Positions 10,296 through 20,952 of a stretch of 56,630 nt of DNA are shown piece by piece. Numbering within the stretch: the first letter of the stretch is position 1; each line of letters begins with the position of its first letter. The stretch spans positions 1-56,630 of the forward strand of contig JAPKMO010000011.1 of NCBI GenBank assembly GCA_026645945.1, written 5' to 3'. This stretch comes from Anaerolineae bacterium. Its GTDB lineage: Bacteria; Chloroflexota; Anaerolineae; Aggregatilineales; Phototrophicaceae. A program made the position numbers and the translations under genes. The notes under the pieces were generated by a model. It was not told where the DNA came from, did no database searches, and was given only the letters and a program-made list of their open reading frames with translations.

Positions 10296-12182
10296 TTACT
10301 GATACCCCGCACGCACTTTTTCCAGCCGCGCTAGGCTGTCATCCAGGCCGCCGGGGCGGTTGCGCGCCAGCCACACATCCCGGTAGCGGGCTTCTATTGC
10401 CAGCAGTTCATCGTTTAGTTCATTTTTGCCCGCCAATGGCTCGCCCAGAATGAACAGCAGCCGCTTTGCGCCGTGCCGCAGCATATCCGCCGCCAGCCGG
10501 AATTCGTCGGTTATCAGCGCTGCGTCGGAACAGGCCATCCGCGCGACCGCCAGCGGCGACATCACGCGGTCAACATAAGCCAGCGTGTCGCGCAGTTTAT
10601 CCGGCAGGCCCTCCACACTCCGCAGTTGAACGCGATGCCAATCCAGCCATTGGCCGAGATCGGCGGACAGCATATCCAGAGGATAAAAATACGCCCAGAA
10701 CAGGACACTTCCGTTTGGAATCAACACACCGGGCTGCTGATAAACATTACCCAAGTTATAAGCCAGGCGTCCCATCACGCCAGCGCTGTCCTCAAAAACA
10801 AAAGCATCCAGCGCGGCGGGCAGGTCTACATCCACGTTCGGGCGGTAAGCCCAGCTTAACGCCGCGCCGTAGGCGAACCCCGGCAGGCTGACCGGATATG
10901 TCTGCCAGTGACCATGATCGCCCCAATCGGTGTTCAGAACGCCGCTCGCGCCGTGTTTCAAGCCGTTTTCCACCGCGCTGCGAATGTTACCGAGGGCATT
11001 GTCGGTGCGCCCGGCGATAGCCGTCCAGGACGACGTACCGGGACACACATAAAACGGGATGCCCGCAGCGGCAAAAGCGGCGCACTTGCCGTCAAAATCA
11101 TGAACCGCCTCGTAACCCCATTCCAGCGCCACCGCATCACGCGGCAGTTCCGGCACCAGTTCCGGGTAGTGACCGATAATATCCCCCCAAAATTGCATTG
11201 TGAAACCGCGTTTTTTCACCAGCCGGTAAATTTCCAGCACGAAATCCAGGTAAACCCGCCCGCGCCCTTTTTCGTCGCACAGCGTTTTACTGCGCCCCAA
11301 CCCCAGGTCGAAGGTTTCATCACAGCCGACGTTAAAATAACGGCTGGTGAAGTTCGGCAGCAGTTCGTCATACAAACTGTTCAGAAAATCGAGCGTATCG
11401 GGGTTGGTTGGAGTCAGGCTGTAGGGCAGTTCGTGCCACTGTCCCCAGGGTGTCGTAAAACCGCCTTCGGTTTCCGCCAGCGGCAGGTATTGGCTGTGTT
11501 CAAACCAGCGGTGCATATGGCCGAAACTGTTCTGGTTCGGCACCAGATCAATGAATCGTTCCCGGCAGTAAGCATCCAGCGCCAGTATTTCCTGGGCAGT
11601 CATTGGGGAGGCGTTCGCCCACACGTCGGGATGGTGACGGTAGGCGAAAGTGTGTTCGGTATAGAGTTGGAACTGGTTTACTTTCCACCCGGCAAGCTGG
11701 TCTATCAGCCGGTACAGCGTCGGCATGGTCGGCACTTTATCGCGGCTGATGTCCAGCATCACGCCCCGGTTGGGAAAATCCGGCCAGTCATTGATGACCA
11801 GCGCCGGCAAATCTGCCCCATGCCGTTGTAAAAGCTGGATGAACGTCGCCACGCCGTAAAACGCTCCGGCCTCGTCAAACCCGGTAATCGTCACCCCCTC
11901 AGCGGACACCACCAGACGATAGCCTTCTGCCCTGCCGATGGATTCGTCCAGGGCGACTCGCAGGCCGATCAAATCTGCTGGGACGGCCTGGCCGCCGACG
12001 ATCTCCCAACTTTTACCGGCATAATGTTCCAGCGCCGTGCGCGCGCGTTCCGCCGTGAAGTAGAGCGCCGCTGGCCGAGGCGTCGCCAGCGCGATGAGTT
12101 TGCCGTCCAGTAAACTGACTGTGCCGCCGGCAAGCTGTATTTCCTGTGGGCGCGGAAGCAAAAAAACCGAGTTGGGTTTCAT
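10296..12182 (-). CDS. GH20 beta-N-acetylhexosaminidase
   Basis: Family 20 glycosidase of 628 residues. An N-terminal GH20b-like domain (about 1-135, ending LPALVINDWPDFPNRG) precedes the TIM barrel. The catalytic Asp-Glu pair is D288-E289 in NVGCDETFDLG. Other barrel landmarks are VPNQNSFGHM and GVLNTDWGDHG. The C-terminal third (about 430-628) is helical. It is the first gene of the minus-strand recycling operon. A separate GlcNAc-releasing enzyme next to nagZ suggests a wider range of GlcNAc-containing substrates, such as chitin-type oligomers or glycoprotein glycans. No signal peptide is evident. Confidence 0.9.
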   Translation of the reverse strand: MKPNSVFLLPRPQEIQLAGGTVSLLDGKLIALATPRPAALYFTAERARTALEHYAGKSWEIVGGQAVPADLIGLRVALDESIGRAEGYRLVVSAEGVTITGFDEAGAFYGVATFIQLLQRHGADLPALVINDWPDFPNRGVMLDISRDKVPTMPTLYRLIDQLAGWKVNQFQLYTEHTFAYRHHPDVWANASPMTAQEILALDAYCRERFIDLVPNQNSFGHMHRWFEHSQYLPLAETEGGFTTPWGQWHELPYSLTPTNPDTLDFLNSLYDELLPNFTSRYFNVGCDETFDLGLGRSKTLCDEKGRGRVYLDFVLEIYRLVKKRGFTMQFWGDIIGHYPELVPELPRDAVALEWGYEAVHDFDGKCAAFAAAGIPFYVCPGTSSWTAIAGRTDNALGNIRSAVENGLKHGASGVLNTDWGDHGHWQTYPVSLPGFAYGAALSWAYRPNVDVDLPAALDAFVFEDSAGVMGRLAYNLGNVYQQPGVLIPNGSVLFWAYFYPLDMLSADLGQWLDWHRVQLRSVEGLPDKLRDTLAYVDRVMSPLAVARMACSDAALITDEFRLAADMLRHGAKRLLFILGEPLAGKNELNDELLAIEARYRDVWLARNRPGGLDDSLARLEKVRAGYQ

Positions 12183-12230
12183 ATATTTTTCTATTTTTCC
12201 CTTAAAAAGTTACTCCCATGAGTGGGTGGT

Positions 12231-12236
12231 ATTGTA
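12231..12236 (-). promoter_or_regulatory. Candidate -10 of the peptidoglycan-recycling operon
   Basis: On the minus strand a TACAAT lies about 49 bases before the GH20 start codon, in the 206-base gap after nifJ. A clear -35 at proper spacing was not found, so this is a weak call. Confidence 0.25.
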
Positions 12237-12280
12237 CCCGGTCGAATCCATCAACGCCACGCGCCGGGCGAACCAATGCA

Positions 12281-12308
12281 TAAGGGCAGGTTTTTACGCC
12301 TGCCCTTA
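12281..12308. repeat. GC-rich hairpin repeat between nifJ and the GH20 gene
   Basis: Perfect 10-base inverted repeat TAAGGGCAGG / CCTGCCCTTA around an 8-base loop, 81 bases past the nifJ stop on the minus strand. It resembles the other GGGGCG-type hairpins in this window and may act as the nifJ terminator or an RNA-stability element. No long T tract follows on the minus strand. Confidence 0.5.
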
Positions 12309-12388
12309 CGTCCCTTACCCTCTTGGGGAAAAATCGAATTGTCATCGGAGCGGGTTTGTAACCTCGCCCCGAACGGCCAGGCCGCGTA

Positions 12389-15300
12389 TCAGCCCTTCGC
12401 CAGCATTTGATACTGATTCCAACGCTGCAAAACGTCGTTGTGAATAAGTTCGGCCAGCATTTGCGCGCGGTCCGGGTCGGCTTTACGCAGGACATTGAAG
12501 CGCGTTTGTTTGTACAGGAACGACTCCAGTTCCTCAATGGCGATGCCCTTCGAGTCCAGGGTGAACGGGTTTTTGCCCTCAACCGCAGCCGGGTTATACC
12601 GGTACAGCGGCCAGAAGCCTGTTTCAACCGCCTGTGTTTGAAGCGCATTGCCCTGAAGCGTATCAATGCCCTGCATAATGCAGTGGCTGTAGGTGATAAT
12701 TAACGACGGGCCGTCATAAGCTTCGGCTTCGCGGATAGCGGTGATAGCCTGCGTCATGTTCGCGCCCATCGCAATCTGCGCCACATACACGTTACCGTAG
12801 GAAATGGCGATCAAACCTAGGTCTTTCTTTGGCAGGGGTTTGCCGGCAGCCGCGAATTTAGCAACCGCGCCGCGCGGTGTCGCCTTCGACATCTGGCCGC
12901 CGGTGTTGGAGTACACAGCGGTATCCAGCACCATGATATTCACGTTCTGGCCGCTTGCCAGCACGTGGTCGAGGCCGCCGTAACCGATGTCATACGCCCA
13001 GCCATCACCGCCGAAAATCCATACCGACTTCTTGATAAGATTGTCGGCCACCGCCAGCATTTGTTTGCTCAAGGCGTCATCGTTCTGCGCCAGGACCGCT
13101 TTAAGCTGTTCGACGCGCGCGCGCTGTTCTTCCACGCCTTCCGGTGTGCTTTGATCGGCGTCGCGCAGAGCGGCCAGCAGCGCATTTTGCCCCGGCATCA
13201 CTTCGATCAGCCGGTCGAGCAGTTCAAAAGCATACTCGGTCAGCTTGTTGATCGTCAGCCGCATACCGAGGCCAAATTCGGCGTTGTCCTCGAACAGCGA
13301 GTTCGACCAGGCCGGGCCGCGTCCATCGGCGCGCGTGGTATACGGCGTCGTCGGCAGGTTGCCGCCGTAGATGGAAGAGCAGCCGGTGGCATTGGCAATC
13401 ACGGCATGATCGCCATAAAGCTGCGAAATCAGCTTGATGTAGGGTGTTTCGCCACAGCCGGAACACGCGCCGGAGAACTCGAACATGGGCGGAAGAAGCT
13501 GCGACCCCTTCACCGTGAAACGGTTAACCTTGTATTTGCTCAAATCAAGGTCGGGGATAGACAGGAAGTAGTCCCAGTTTTGAGCTTCCTGTTCGCGCAG
13601 CGGCGCCTGCGGGGCCATATTGATCGCCCGTTTGTTGGTCTTCTGACCGTTGACCTTCTCAAAAGCCGGGCAGATTTCCACACACACACCGCAGCCGGTG
13701 CAGTCTTCCGGCGCGACCTGGACGGTGTAACGCATCCCGGCAAACTCGCGGCCCCGGGCTTCGGTGGATTTAAACGTCTCTGGCGCGCTGCCGTTGGCGT
13801 ATCCGGCGTCGAATATTTTGACGCGGATGGTCGCGTGTGGACAAACGTAGGAACACTGGTTGCACTGGATACAGATGTCCGGGTCCCAGACCGGAATTTC
13901 CGGGGCGATGTTTCGTTTTTCGTATTTTGAAGTGCCGGTCGGGAATGTGCCGTCCAGCGGCATGGCCGACACCGGCAGTTCATCGCCGCGTTTGGCGACC
14001 ATCGTCATCGTCACATTTTTGACAAACTCCGGCGCATCGGCGGGGACAGGCACGCCTACCGCGCGCTGGTTGGTGACCTGCGCCGGCACCTTCACTTCCT
14101 GCACGCGCTCCACAGCCAGCATCGCAGCGCGAACGTTCATATCCACGATGGTCTGGCCCTTGTCGCCGTAGGTGTCTTCAATCGCCAGCTTAATCATGTC
14201 CAGCGCCTGTTCCTGCGGCAGCACGCCGGAAATACTGAAGAAAGCCGCCTGCATGGTCGTATTGATGCGCCCGCCCAGACCCAGCGATTTCGCCAATTTA
14301 AGCGCGTCAATCACGTAGAAGCGAGCCTTTTTATCAATCAACTGCTGCTGCACTTCGCCCGGCAGATGCTGCCACACTTCGTTGGCGTCATACGGCGCGT
14401 TCAACAGGAACGTGCCGCCCGGTTTCAGCTTACTCAGCATATCAAAACGTTCGAGGAAGCTGAAGTTGTGGCAGGCCAGGAAATCCGCTTGTTTAACCAG
14501 GTAAATACTGCGAATCGGCTGCCTGCTAAACCGCAGATGCGAGGAGGTCATAGAGCCGGACTTTTTCGAGTCGTATACGAAATAACCCTGGGTATAAAAG
14601 TCGGTGGCTTTGGCGATGATCTTGATCGTGTTTTTGTTCGCCCCAACTGTACCGTCCGCGCCCAGGCCGTAGAACATGGCCGTATGAACCCCCGCCGGCT
14701 CGCTGGAAAAAGCCGGGTCATACGGCAGGCTGGTATTGGAAACGTCGTCGTTGATGCCCACCGTGAAATGGTTCTTCGGGCGATCTGCCGCCAGGTTATC
14801 AAAAACGGCTTTCGCCATACCGGCATCGAACTCCTTCGACCCCAGGCCATAACGCCCGCCCACCACAACCGGCAGCCGCTCCAGGCGGTTGTCCTCCAGC
14901 GCCTCGTACAAAGCCGTCCGCACGTCCTGGTACAGCGGTTCGCCCGCCGCGCCGGGTTCTTTGGTGCGGTCTAATACCGCGATTTTGCGAACTGTGCTGG
15001 GCAGCGCGGCAACAAACGCTTCGGAAACAAATGGGCGATACAGACGCACTTTAAGGACACCCACTTTTTCACCTTGCGCGTTCAGGTAGTCCGCCACTTC
15101 GCACAGTGTTTCGCCGCCCGAACCCATCACCACCACCACGCGGTCAGCATCCGGCGCGCCAAAATAATCAAACAGATGGTACTGCCGGCCAACCAGGGCC
15201 GCCAGCCGATCCATATATTCCTGCACGTCTGCGCCGACCTGCTGGTAGAACGGATTCGCCCGTTCCCGCGACTGGAAAAACACGTCCGGGTCCTGCGCCG

Positions 15301-15961
15301 AGCCGCGCATAACCGGGTGTTCGGGGTTCAGGCCGCGCTGCCGGTGGGCGAACACATACTCATCATCAATCATCGCCCGCATGTCATCGAAGGTCAGTTC
15401 TTCGATCTTCTGAATTTCGTGCGAGGTGCGGAAGCCGTCAAAAAAATGCACGAACGGGATGCGGGACTTCAATGAAGCTGCGTGCGAAACCAGCGCCAGG
15501 TCCATCGCTTCCTGCACTGTGCTGGAAGCCATCAGCGCCCAACCCGTCTGCCGCGCCGCCATCACGTCGGAGTGATCGCCAAAAATAGACAGCGCGTGGG
15601 TCGCCAGCGAACGCGCCGCAACATGAAAAACCGCCGGCGTCAGCTCACCTGCGATTTTGTACATATTCGGAATCATCAACAGCAGCCCTTGTGAGGCGGT
15701 GAAGGTCGTCGCCAGCGCGCCGGTGGTCAGCGCGCCGTGTACCGCGCCTGCCGCGCCGCCTTCGGACTGCATTTCAACCACCTGAGGAACTGTCCCCCAG
15801 ATGTTCCGTTCGTTCGCCGCCGATTTTTCGTCGGCCAGTTCACCCATCGCCGATGACGGGGTGATCGGGTAAATGGCGATAACCTCGCTCACGGCGTGGG
15901 CAACATGGGCTGCTGCCGTGTTTGCGTCCACTGTTATAAAGTGTCTTTCTTGATTCGACAT
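12389..15961 (-). CDS. nifJ: Pyruvate:ferredoxin (flavodoxin) oxidoreductase
   Basis: Single-chain homodimeric PFOR of 1190 residues that converts pyruvate plus CoA to acetyl-CoA and CO2 and reduces ferredoxin. Domain order is as expected: N-terminal pyrimidine-binding domain (IYPITPSSAMGE at about 31-42), CoA/transketolase-like middle region, gamma domain, and an 8Fe ferredoxin domain with CIQCNQCSYVCP near residue 697 and CTGCGVCVEICP near 754. The C-terminal TPP domain has SGACSGCGETPY and the GDGWAYDIGYGG motif. The start is the ATG at 15961 (MSNQERHFITVD). Divergent to it is a PyrD-like gene often found beside nifJ. It links glycolysis to ferredoxin and, indirectly, to hydrogen metabolism through the hox operon. 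Confidence 0.96.
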   Translation of the reverse strand: MSNQERHFITVDANTAAAHVAHAVSEVIAIYPITPSSAMGELADEKSAANERNIWGTVPQVVEMQSEGGAAGAVHGALTTGALATTFTASQGLLLMIPNMYKIAGELTPAVFHVAARSLATHALSIFGDHSDVMAARQTGWALMASSTVQEAMDLALVSHAASLKSRIPFVHFFDGFRTSHEIQKIEELTFDDMRAMIDDEYVFAHRQRGLNPEHPVMRGSAQDPDVFFQSRERANPFYQQVGADVQEYMDRLAALVGRQYHLFDYFGAPDADRVVVVMGSGGETLCEVADYLNAQGEKVGVLKVRLYRPFVSEAFVAALPSTVRKIAVLDRTKEPGAAGEPLYQDVRTALYEALEDNRLERLPVVVGGRYGLGSKEFDAGMAKAVFDNLAADRPKNHFTVGINDDVSNTSLPYDPAFSSEPAGVHTAMFYGLGADGTVGANKNTIKIIAKATDFYTQGYFVYDSKKSGSMTSSHLRFSRQPIRSIYLVKQADFLACHNFSFLERFDMLSKLKPGGTFLLNAPYDANEVWQHLPGEVQQQLIDKKARFYVIDALKLAKSLGLGGRINTTMQAAFFSISGVLPQEQALDMIKLAIEDTYGDKGQTIVDMNVRAAMLAVERVQEVKVPAQVTNQRAVGVPVPADAPEFVKNVTMTMVAKRGDELPVSAMPLDGTFPTGTSKYEKRNIAPEIPVWDPDICIQCNQCSYVCPHATIRVKIFDAGYANGSAPETFKSTEARGREFAGMRYTVQVAPEDCTGCGVCVEICPAFEKVNGQKTNKRAINMAPQAPLREQEAQNWDYFLSIPDLDLSKYKVNRFTVKGSQLLPPMFEFSGACSGCGETPYIKLISQLYGDHAVIANATGCSSIYGGNLPTTPYTTRADGRGPAWSNSLFEDNAEFGLGMRLTINKLTEYAFELLDRLIEVMPGQNALLAALRDADQSTPEGVEEQRARVEQLKAVLAQNDDALSKQMLAVADNLIKKSVWIFGGDGWAYDIGYGGLDHVLASGQNVNIMVLDTAVYSNTGGQMSKATPRGAVAKFAAAGKPLPKKDLGLIAISYGNVYVAQIAMGANMTQAITAIREAEAYDGPSLIITYSHCIMQGIDTLQGNALQTQAVETGFWPLYRYNPAAVEGKNPFTLDSKGIAIEELESFLYKQTRFNVLRKADPDRAQMLAELIHNDVLQRWNQYQMLAKG

Positions 15962-16024
15962 CGCTTTAACCTTCCCGAAATGGACTGTCCTACCTCCCTA
16001 GCCTAACAGCGTAACCCCTTGTCA

Positions 16025-16106
16025 TAAAGTGAAGAACGACATTATTTTCGTGCCAATCGTCACTTCTGGCATTAAGACTATCAGGGTAAAGTGAAGGGGA
16101 TAGTCT
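16025..16106. promoter_or_regulatory. Repeats in the nifJ / PyrD-like divergent promoter region
   Basis: The 167-base divergent gap holds two copies of TAAAGTGAAG (16025-16034 and 16087-16096) and an 8-base inverted repeat AGACTATC / GATAGTCT (16075-16082 and 16099-16106) just before the plus-strand ribosome site. This layout is operator-like. The binding protein and even the promoters are unknown. Confidence 0.3.
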
Positions 16107-16128
16107 GATAACGGAGGAATTGAGATTC

Positions 16129-17115
16129 ATGGTTGATTTTGCTACAACATACCTGGGTATACCCCTGAAAAACCCCCTGGTCGTCGCCGCCAGTTCCATT
16201 TCAAATCACGTGGATACTGTCAAACAGGCTGAAGAAGCCGGGGCCGGCGCGCTGGTCATTCGTTCGGTATTTGAGGAACAGATACAGTTTGACCAGCTGC
16301 GTATGGAAGAAAGCCTGAATATCGGGGCGGAAAGTTTCGCCGAAGCCCTCACGTATTTTCCCAAAGTCGAACACGGCGGCCTGAAAGAACACCTGATGTG
16401 GGTGGAAAAAACCCGCGCGGCGGTAAAGATGCCCCTGTTCGCCAGCCTGAATGCCGTCTCGCCCGGCGCGTGGGCAAGCTACGCCAAACAGCTCGCCGAA
16501 ACCGGCGTGAACGGCCTGGAAGTGAACTTCTACGCCGTCGCTACCGACCTCAAGCGGCCCGGAAATGACATCGAACGCGCCCTGTACGAAGTTGTCGAGA
16601 GCGTCCGCGCTGAAGTCGCCCTGCCTATTGCGGTTAAGCTCAGTCCGTTTTACACCTCCGTTGTCAACGTCGTGAGCGAACTGGAAAAACGCGGCGCCAA
16701 CGGCGTGGTGCTGTTCAACCGCTTTTTGCAGCCGGATATTGACCCCGATACGGAAACGCTGGTCAGCCAGATGGTGTTAAGCACGCCCGACGAAATGCGG
16801 ATACCGCTGCGCTGGATTGCCCTGCTCTACGGGCGCACCGGCCTTGACCTGGCATTAAGCACCGGCGCGCACACCGGCAAAGACGCGGTTAAAGCCCTGC
16901 TGGCCGGGGCGACGGTCGTGCAGATGGCGGCGGCGCTGCTCAAAAACGGCGTGCATTACCTGTCTACCATGCTCATCCAGATGCAGGGCTGGATGGAAGA
17001 ACACGGCTATCAGAGCATCGCCGACTTCCGGGGTAATGTCAGCCAGAAAAACTGCGACGACCCGTTCGCATTCGAGCGCGCGCAGTACGTCCGGCTGCTG
17101 CTCAGCCAGAAATAG
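16129..17115 (+). CDS. Dihydroorotate dehydrogenase-like flavoprotein
   Basis: TIM-barrel protein of 328 residues of the PyrD-like group commonly found next to nifJ. The N-terminus (ATTYLGIPLKNPLVVAAS) and barrel strands fit the class. The glycine-rich FMN phosphate site is GAHTGKDAVKALLAGATVVQ near residue 250. The classical NxSCPN active-site loop of PyrD is missing; NFYAVATD stands there instead, so true dihydroorotate oxidation is doubtful. ATG at 16129 is chosen over TTG at 16120 because GGAGG (16113-16117) is 11 bases from the ATG but only 2 from the TTG. Confidence 0.85.
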   Translation: MVDFATTYLGIPLKNPLVVAASSISNHVDTVKQAEEAGAGALVIRSVFEEQIQFDQLRMEESLNIGAESFAEALTYFPKVEHGGLKEHLMWVEKTRAAVKMPLFASLNAVSPGAWASYAKQLAETGVNGLEVNFYAVATDLKRPGNDIERALYEVVESVRAEVALPIAVKLSPFYTSVVNVVSELEKRGANGVVLFNRFLQPDIDPDTETLVSQMVLSTPDEMRIPLRWIALLYGRTGLDLALSTGAHTGKDAVKALLAGATVVQMAAALLKNGVHYLSTMLIQMQGWMEEHGYQSIADFRGNVSQKNCDDPFAFERAQYVRLLLSQK

Positions 17116-17209
17116 CCGCTTGAGTGAGAGTTTTCCGCCTGTGGCATGATTAACGTCACTAAGGCTATTCATTGAATACCGGTAACATTAGCAACAGTGC
17201 TGTTTCATG

Positions 17210-17229
17210 TATTGGGTATTTTCCCAATA
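17210..17229. promoter_or_regulatory. Inverted repeat before the ppdK ribosome site
   Basis: TATTGGG / CCCAATA with a 6-base AT-rich loop lies just upstream of the GAGGGAG ribosome site of ppdK. It could be an operator or a leader hairpin. Confidence 0.25.
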
Positions 17230-17250
17230 TGTTGGTGAGAGGGAGTACCA

Positions 17251-19902
<2,652 letters not shown>

Positions 19903-19956
19903 AATCCGGGGTGACGCCAACCGGGGCAGGATCAGACCTGCCTCATGCTCCGGCAA

Positions 19957-19991
19957 GCGGGGTGAACCAGGGGGTTCGCCCCGTTTTATTT
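19957..19991 (+). terminator. Rho-independent terminator of ppdK
   Basis: An 11-pair stem (GCGGGGTGAACC against GGTTCGCCCCG, with one G-T pair) and short loop, followed by TTTTATTTATT. It starts 54 bases after the ppdK stop and is a strong call. Confidence 0.8.
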
Positions 19992-20006
19992 ATTGTGTGG
20001 GGCGGC

Positions 20007-20098
20007 ATCTCAGTCTTTTGTCCAAGATAACTTCCATCAGCCGCCGGATGCGAAACGGCGCGCCGAGCTTTATCATAAGCGTATATTCTGTGAGCTAC
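20007..20098. repeat. 92-bp imperfect direct repeat, copy 1
   Basis: Aligns without gaps to 20840-20931 with 66 of 92 bases identical by my count. It lies about 105 bases past the ppdK stop. On the minus strand both copies can be read as MI(K/R)xGxPxxIRRxM, with copy 2 interrupted by a stop. The gap-free match hints at former coding sequence or a structured element. I do not recognise it. Confidence 0.55.
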
Positions 20099-20186
20099 TC
20101 ATCTTTTTATTGGTATCGTAATAGAGTGATGGCCGCAGCCTGAGGTCGTAATAAAACCGGGGCGGCCATGCCGAGGGAGGAACAGT

Positions 20187-20387
20187 ATGGTTCAGGTAAG
20201 TTTGATGAGGTCATTCGCCCTGTTGGCGATCATCATCGTAATGCTGATGGGGTTGATGGCAATCAGCGCGGACTCACCCGACCGGATGAGCCGCCAGGCG
20301 TCCGGCCTGCCCCTCATCGAACAGGATGACTCCATGTACGGTTTGTTCGATGCGGACGGTTACGATTGTCTCCACCTTCCGCGATAG
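20187..20387 (+). CDS. Hypothetical small membrane-anchored or secreted peptide
   Basis: A 66-residue ORF. GGGAGG lies 7 bases before the ATG. Residues 7-26 form one hydrophobic segment (SFALLAIIIVMLMGLMAIS) followed by a polar tail rich in Asp and Ser, as in a signal peptide or a single-pass anchor. No family is recognised. Its good ribosome site supports expression, but it lies in a disturbed region between two repeat copies. Confidence 0.5.
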   Translation: MVQVSLMRSFALLAIIIVMLMGLMAISADSPDRMSRQASGLPLIEQDDSMYGLFDADGYDCLHLPR

Positions 20388-20431
20388 TTCAGTTCGTCAG
20401 ATACGAAAGTCTAATAAAAGGAGCGAGTGAC

Positions 20432-20692
20432 ATGAACGAGAACATCAAGATCGAAGTTGTGGTGGACGACGCCGGCGACGCCGACCGGATACTGCGGTGG
20501 GCGCAGATCGCCGAGATAGTTGACAGCCTGACGATCCGAGTCGAATCGCGGGCAAGCGGCAGCCACACCGAGCAAAACGGGGCATTAAACGACGCGGCAG
20601 AATGGTTGAGCCGGACTTTTTCATACTCGGACTCCCTTTCGCCTGAAGAGGATGCCGGAGCGCGGCGCTACACCGTTATCAAAGGGCTGTAG
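20432..20692 (+). CDS. Hypothetical acidic protein
   Basis: An 86-residue ORF from ATG 20432 with AAGGAG 8 bases upstream (MNENIKIEVVVDDAGDADR). It is acidic, with no membrane segment and no cysteine. The N-terminal beta-alpha-beta pattern (IKIEVVVDD, ADRILRWAQIAEIV, LTIRVES) suggests a small ferredoxin-like fold, but I recognise no family. A longer frame from 20366 lacks a ribosome site. It is likely co-transcribed with the 66-residue ORF 44 bases upstream. Confidence 0.55.
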   Translation: MNENIKIEVVVDDAGDADRILRWAQIAEIVDSLTIRVESRASGSHTEQNGALNDAAEWLSRTFSYSDSLSPEEDAGARRYTVIKGL

Positions 20693-20756
20693 CGGCCGGA
20701 AAAATGAAAACCACAGTCACAGTTGAGGGCGGGGGCATAAACTGTCCCCACCTTTG

Positions 20757-20838
20757 CTATCCCCAATAGGCATGGTCTACCCCGAAATCGTCGAAATGAA
20801 GGCGCGCGATCATCAAACACGCTGCCATCACGGTAAAA
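20757..20838 (+). pseudogene. Decayed fragment of a second ppdK
   Basis: Translation gives IGMVYPEIVEMKAR, matching LGIIYPEITEMQAR of the intact PPDK (nucleotides 19261-19302). After a two-base deletion the next frame gives IIKHAAITVK, matching IFKAAVAVK. The bases are also clearly similar to 19261-19332. Only about 25 codons remain, so it is a relic. It is directly followed by repeat copy 2, just as copy 1 follows the intact gene, which suggests a past duplication of the ppdK 3' region. Confidence 0.6.
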
Positions 20839-20839
20839 T

Positions 20840-20931
20840 ATCTCAGCCTTTAGTCGGAGACAACATCCATCACCCGACGGATGTGCGGCGGCACTCCAGG
20901 TCTTATCATGAGCGCAGGTTTTGCGATTTAC
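20840..20931. repeat. 92-bp imperfect direct repeat, copy 2
   Basis: Partner of 20007-20098 (72% identical, no gaps). It directly follows the ppdK relic and ends 21 bases before the start of the FAD-linked oxidase. The oxidase frame is open through part of this repeat, but the ribosome site lies after it. Confidence 0.55.
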
Positions 20932-20952
20932 CTCTTGATAAGGAGAAATTCA

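Noticed and set aside
12202-12666. 154-codon minus-strand frame at the 3' end of nifJ
   Set aside because: Most of it overlaps the conserved nifJ C-terminus in another frame; the rest is the intergenic hairpin region.
20881-20952. 24-codon N-terminal extension of the FAD-linked oxidase
   Set aside because: It lies within the 92-bp repeat and has no family likeness; the ATG at 20953 has a good ribosome site.
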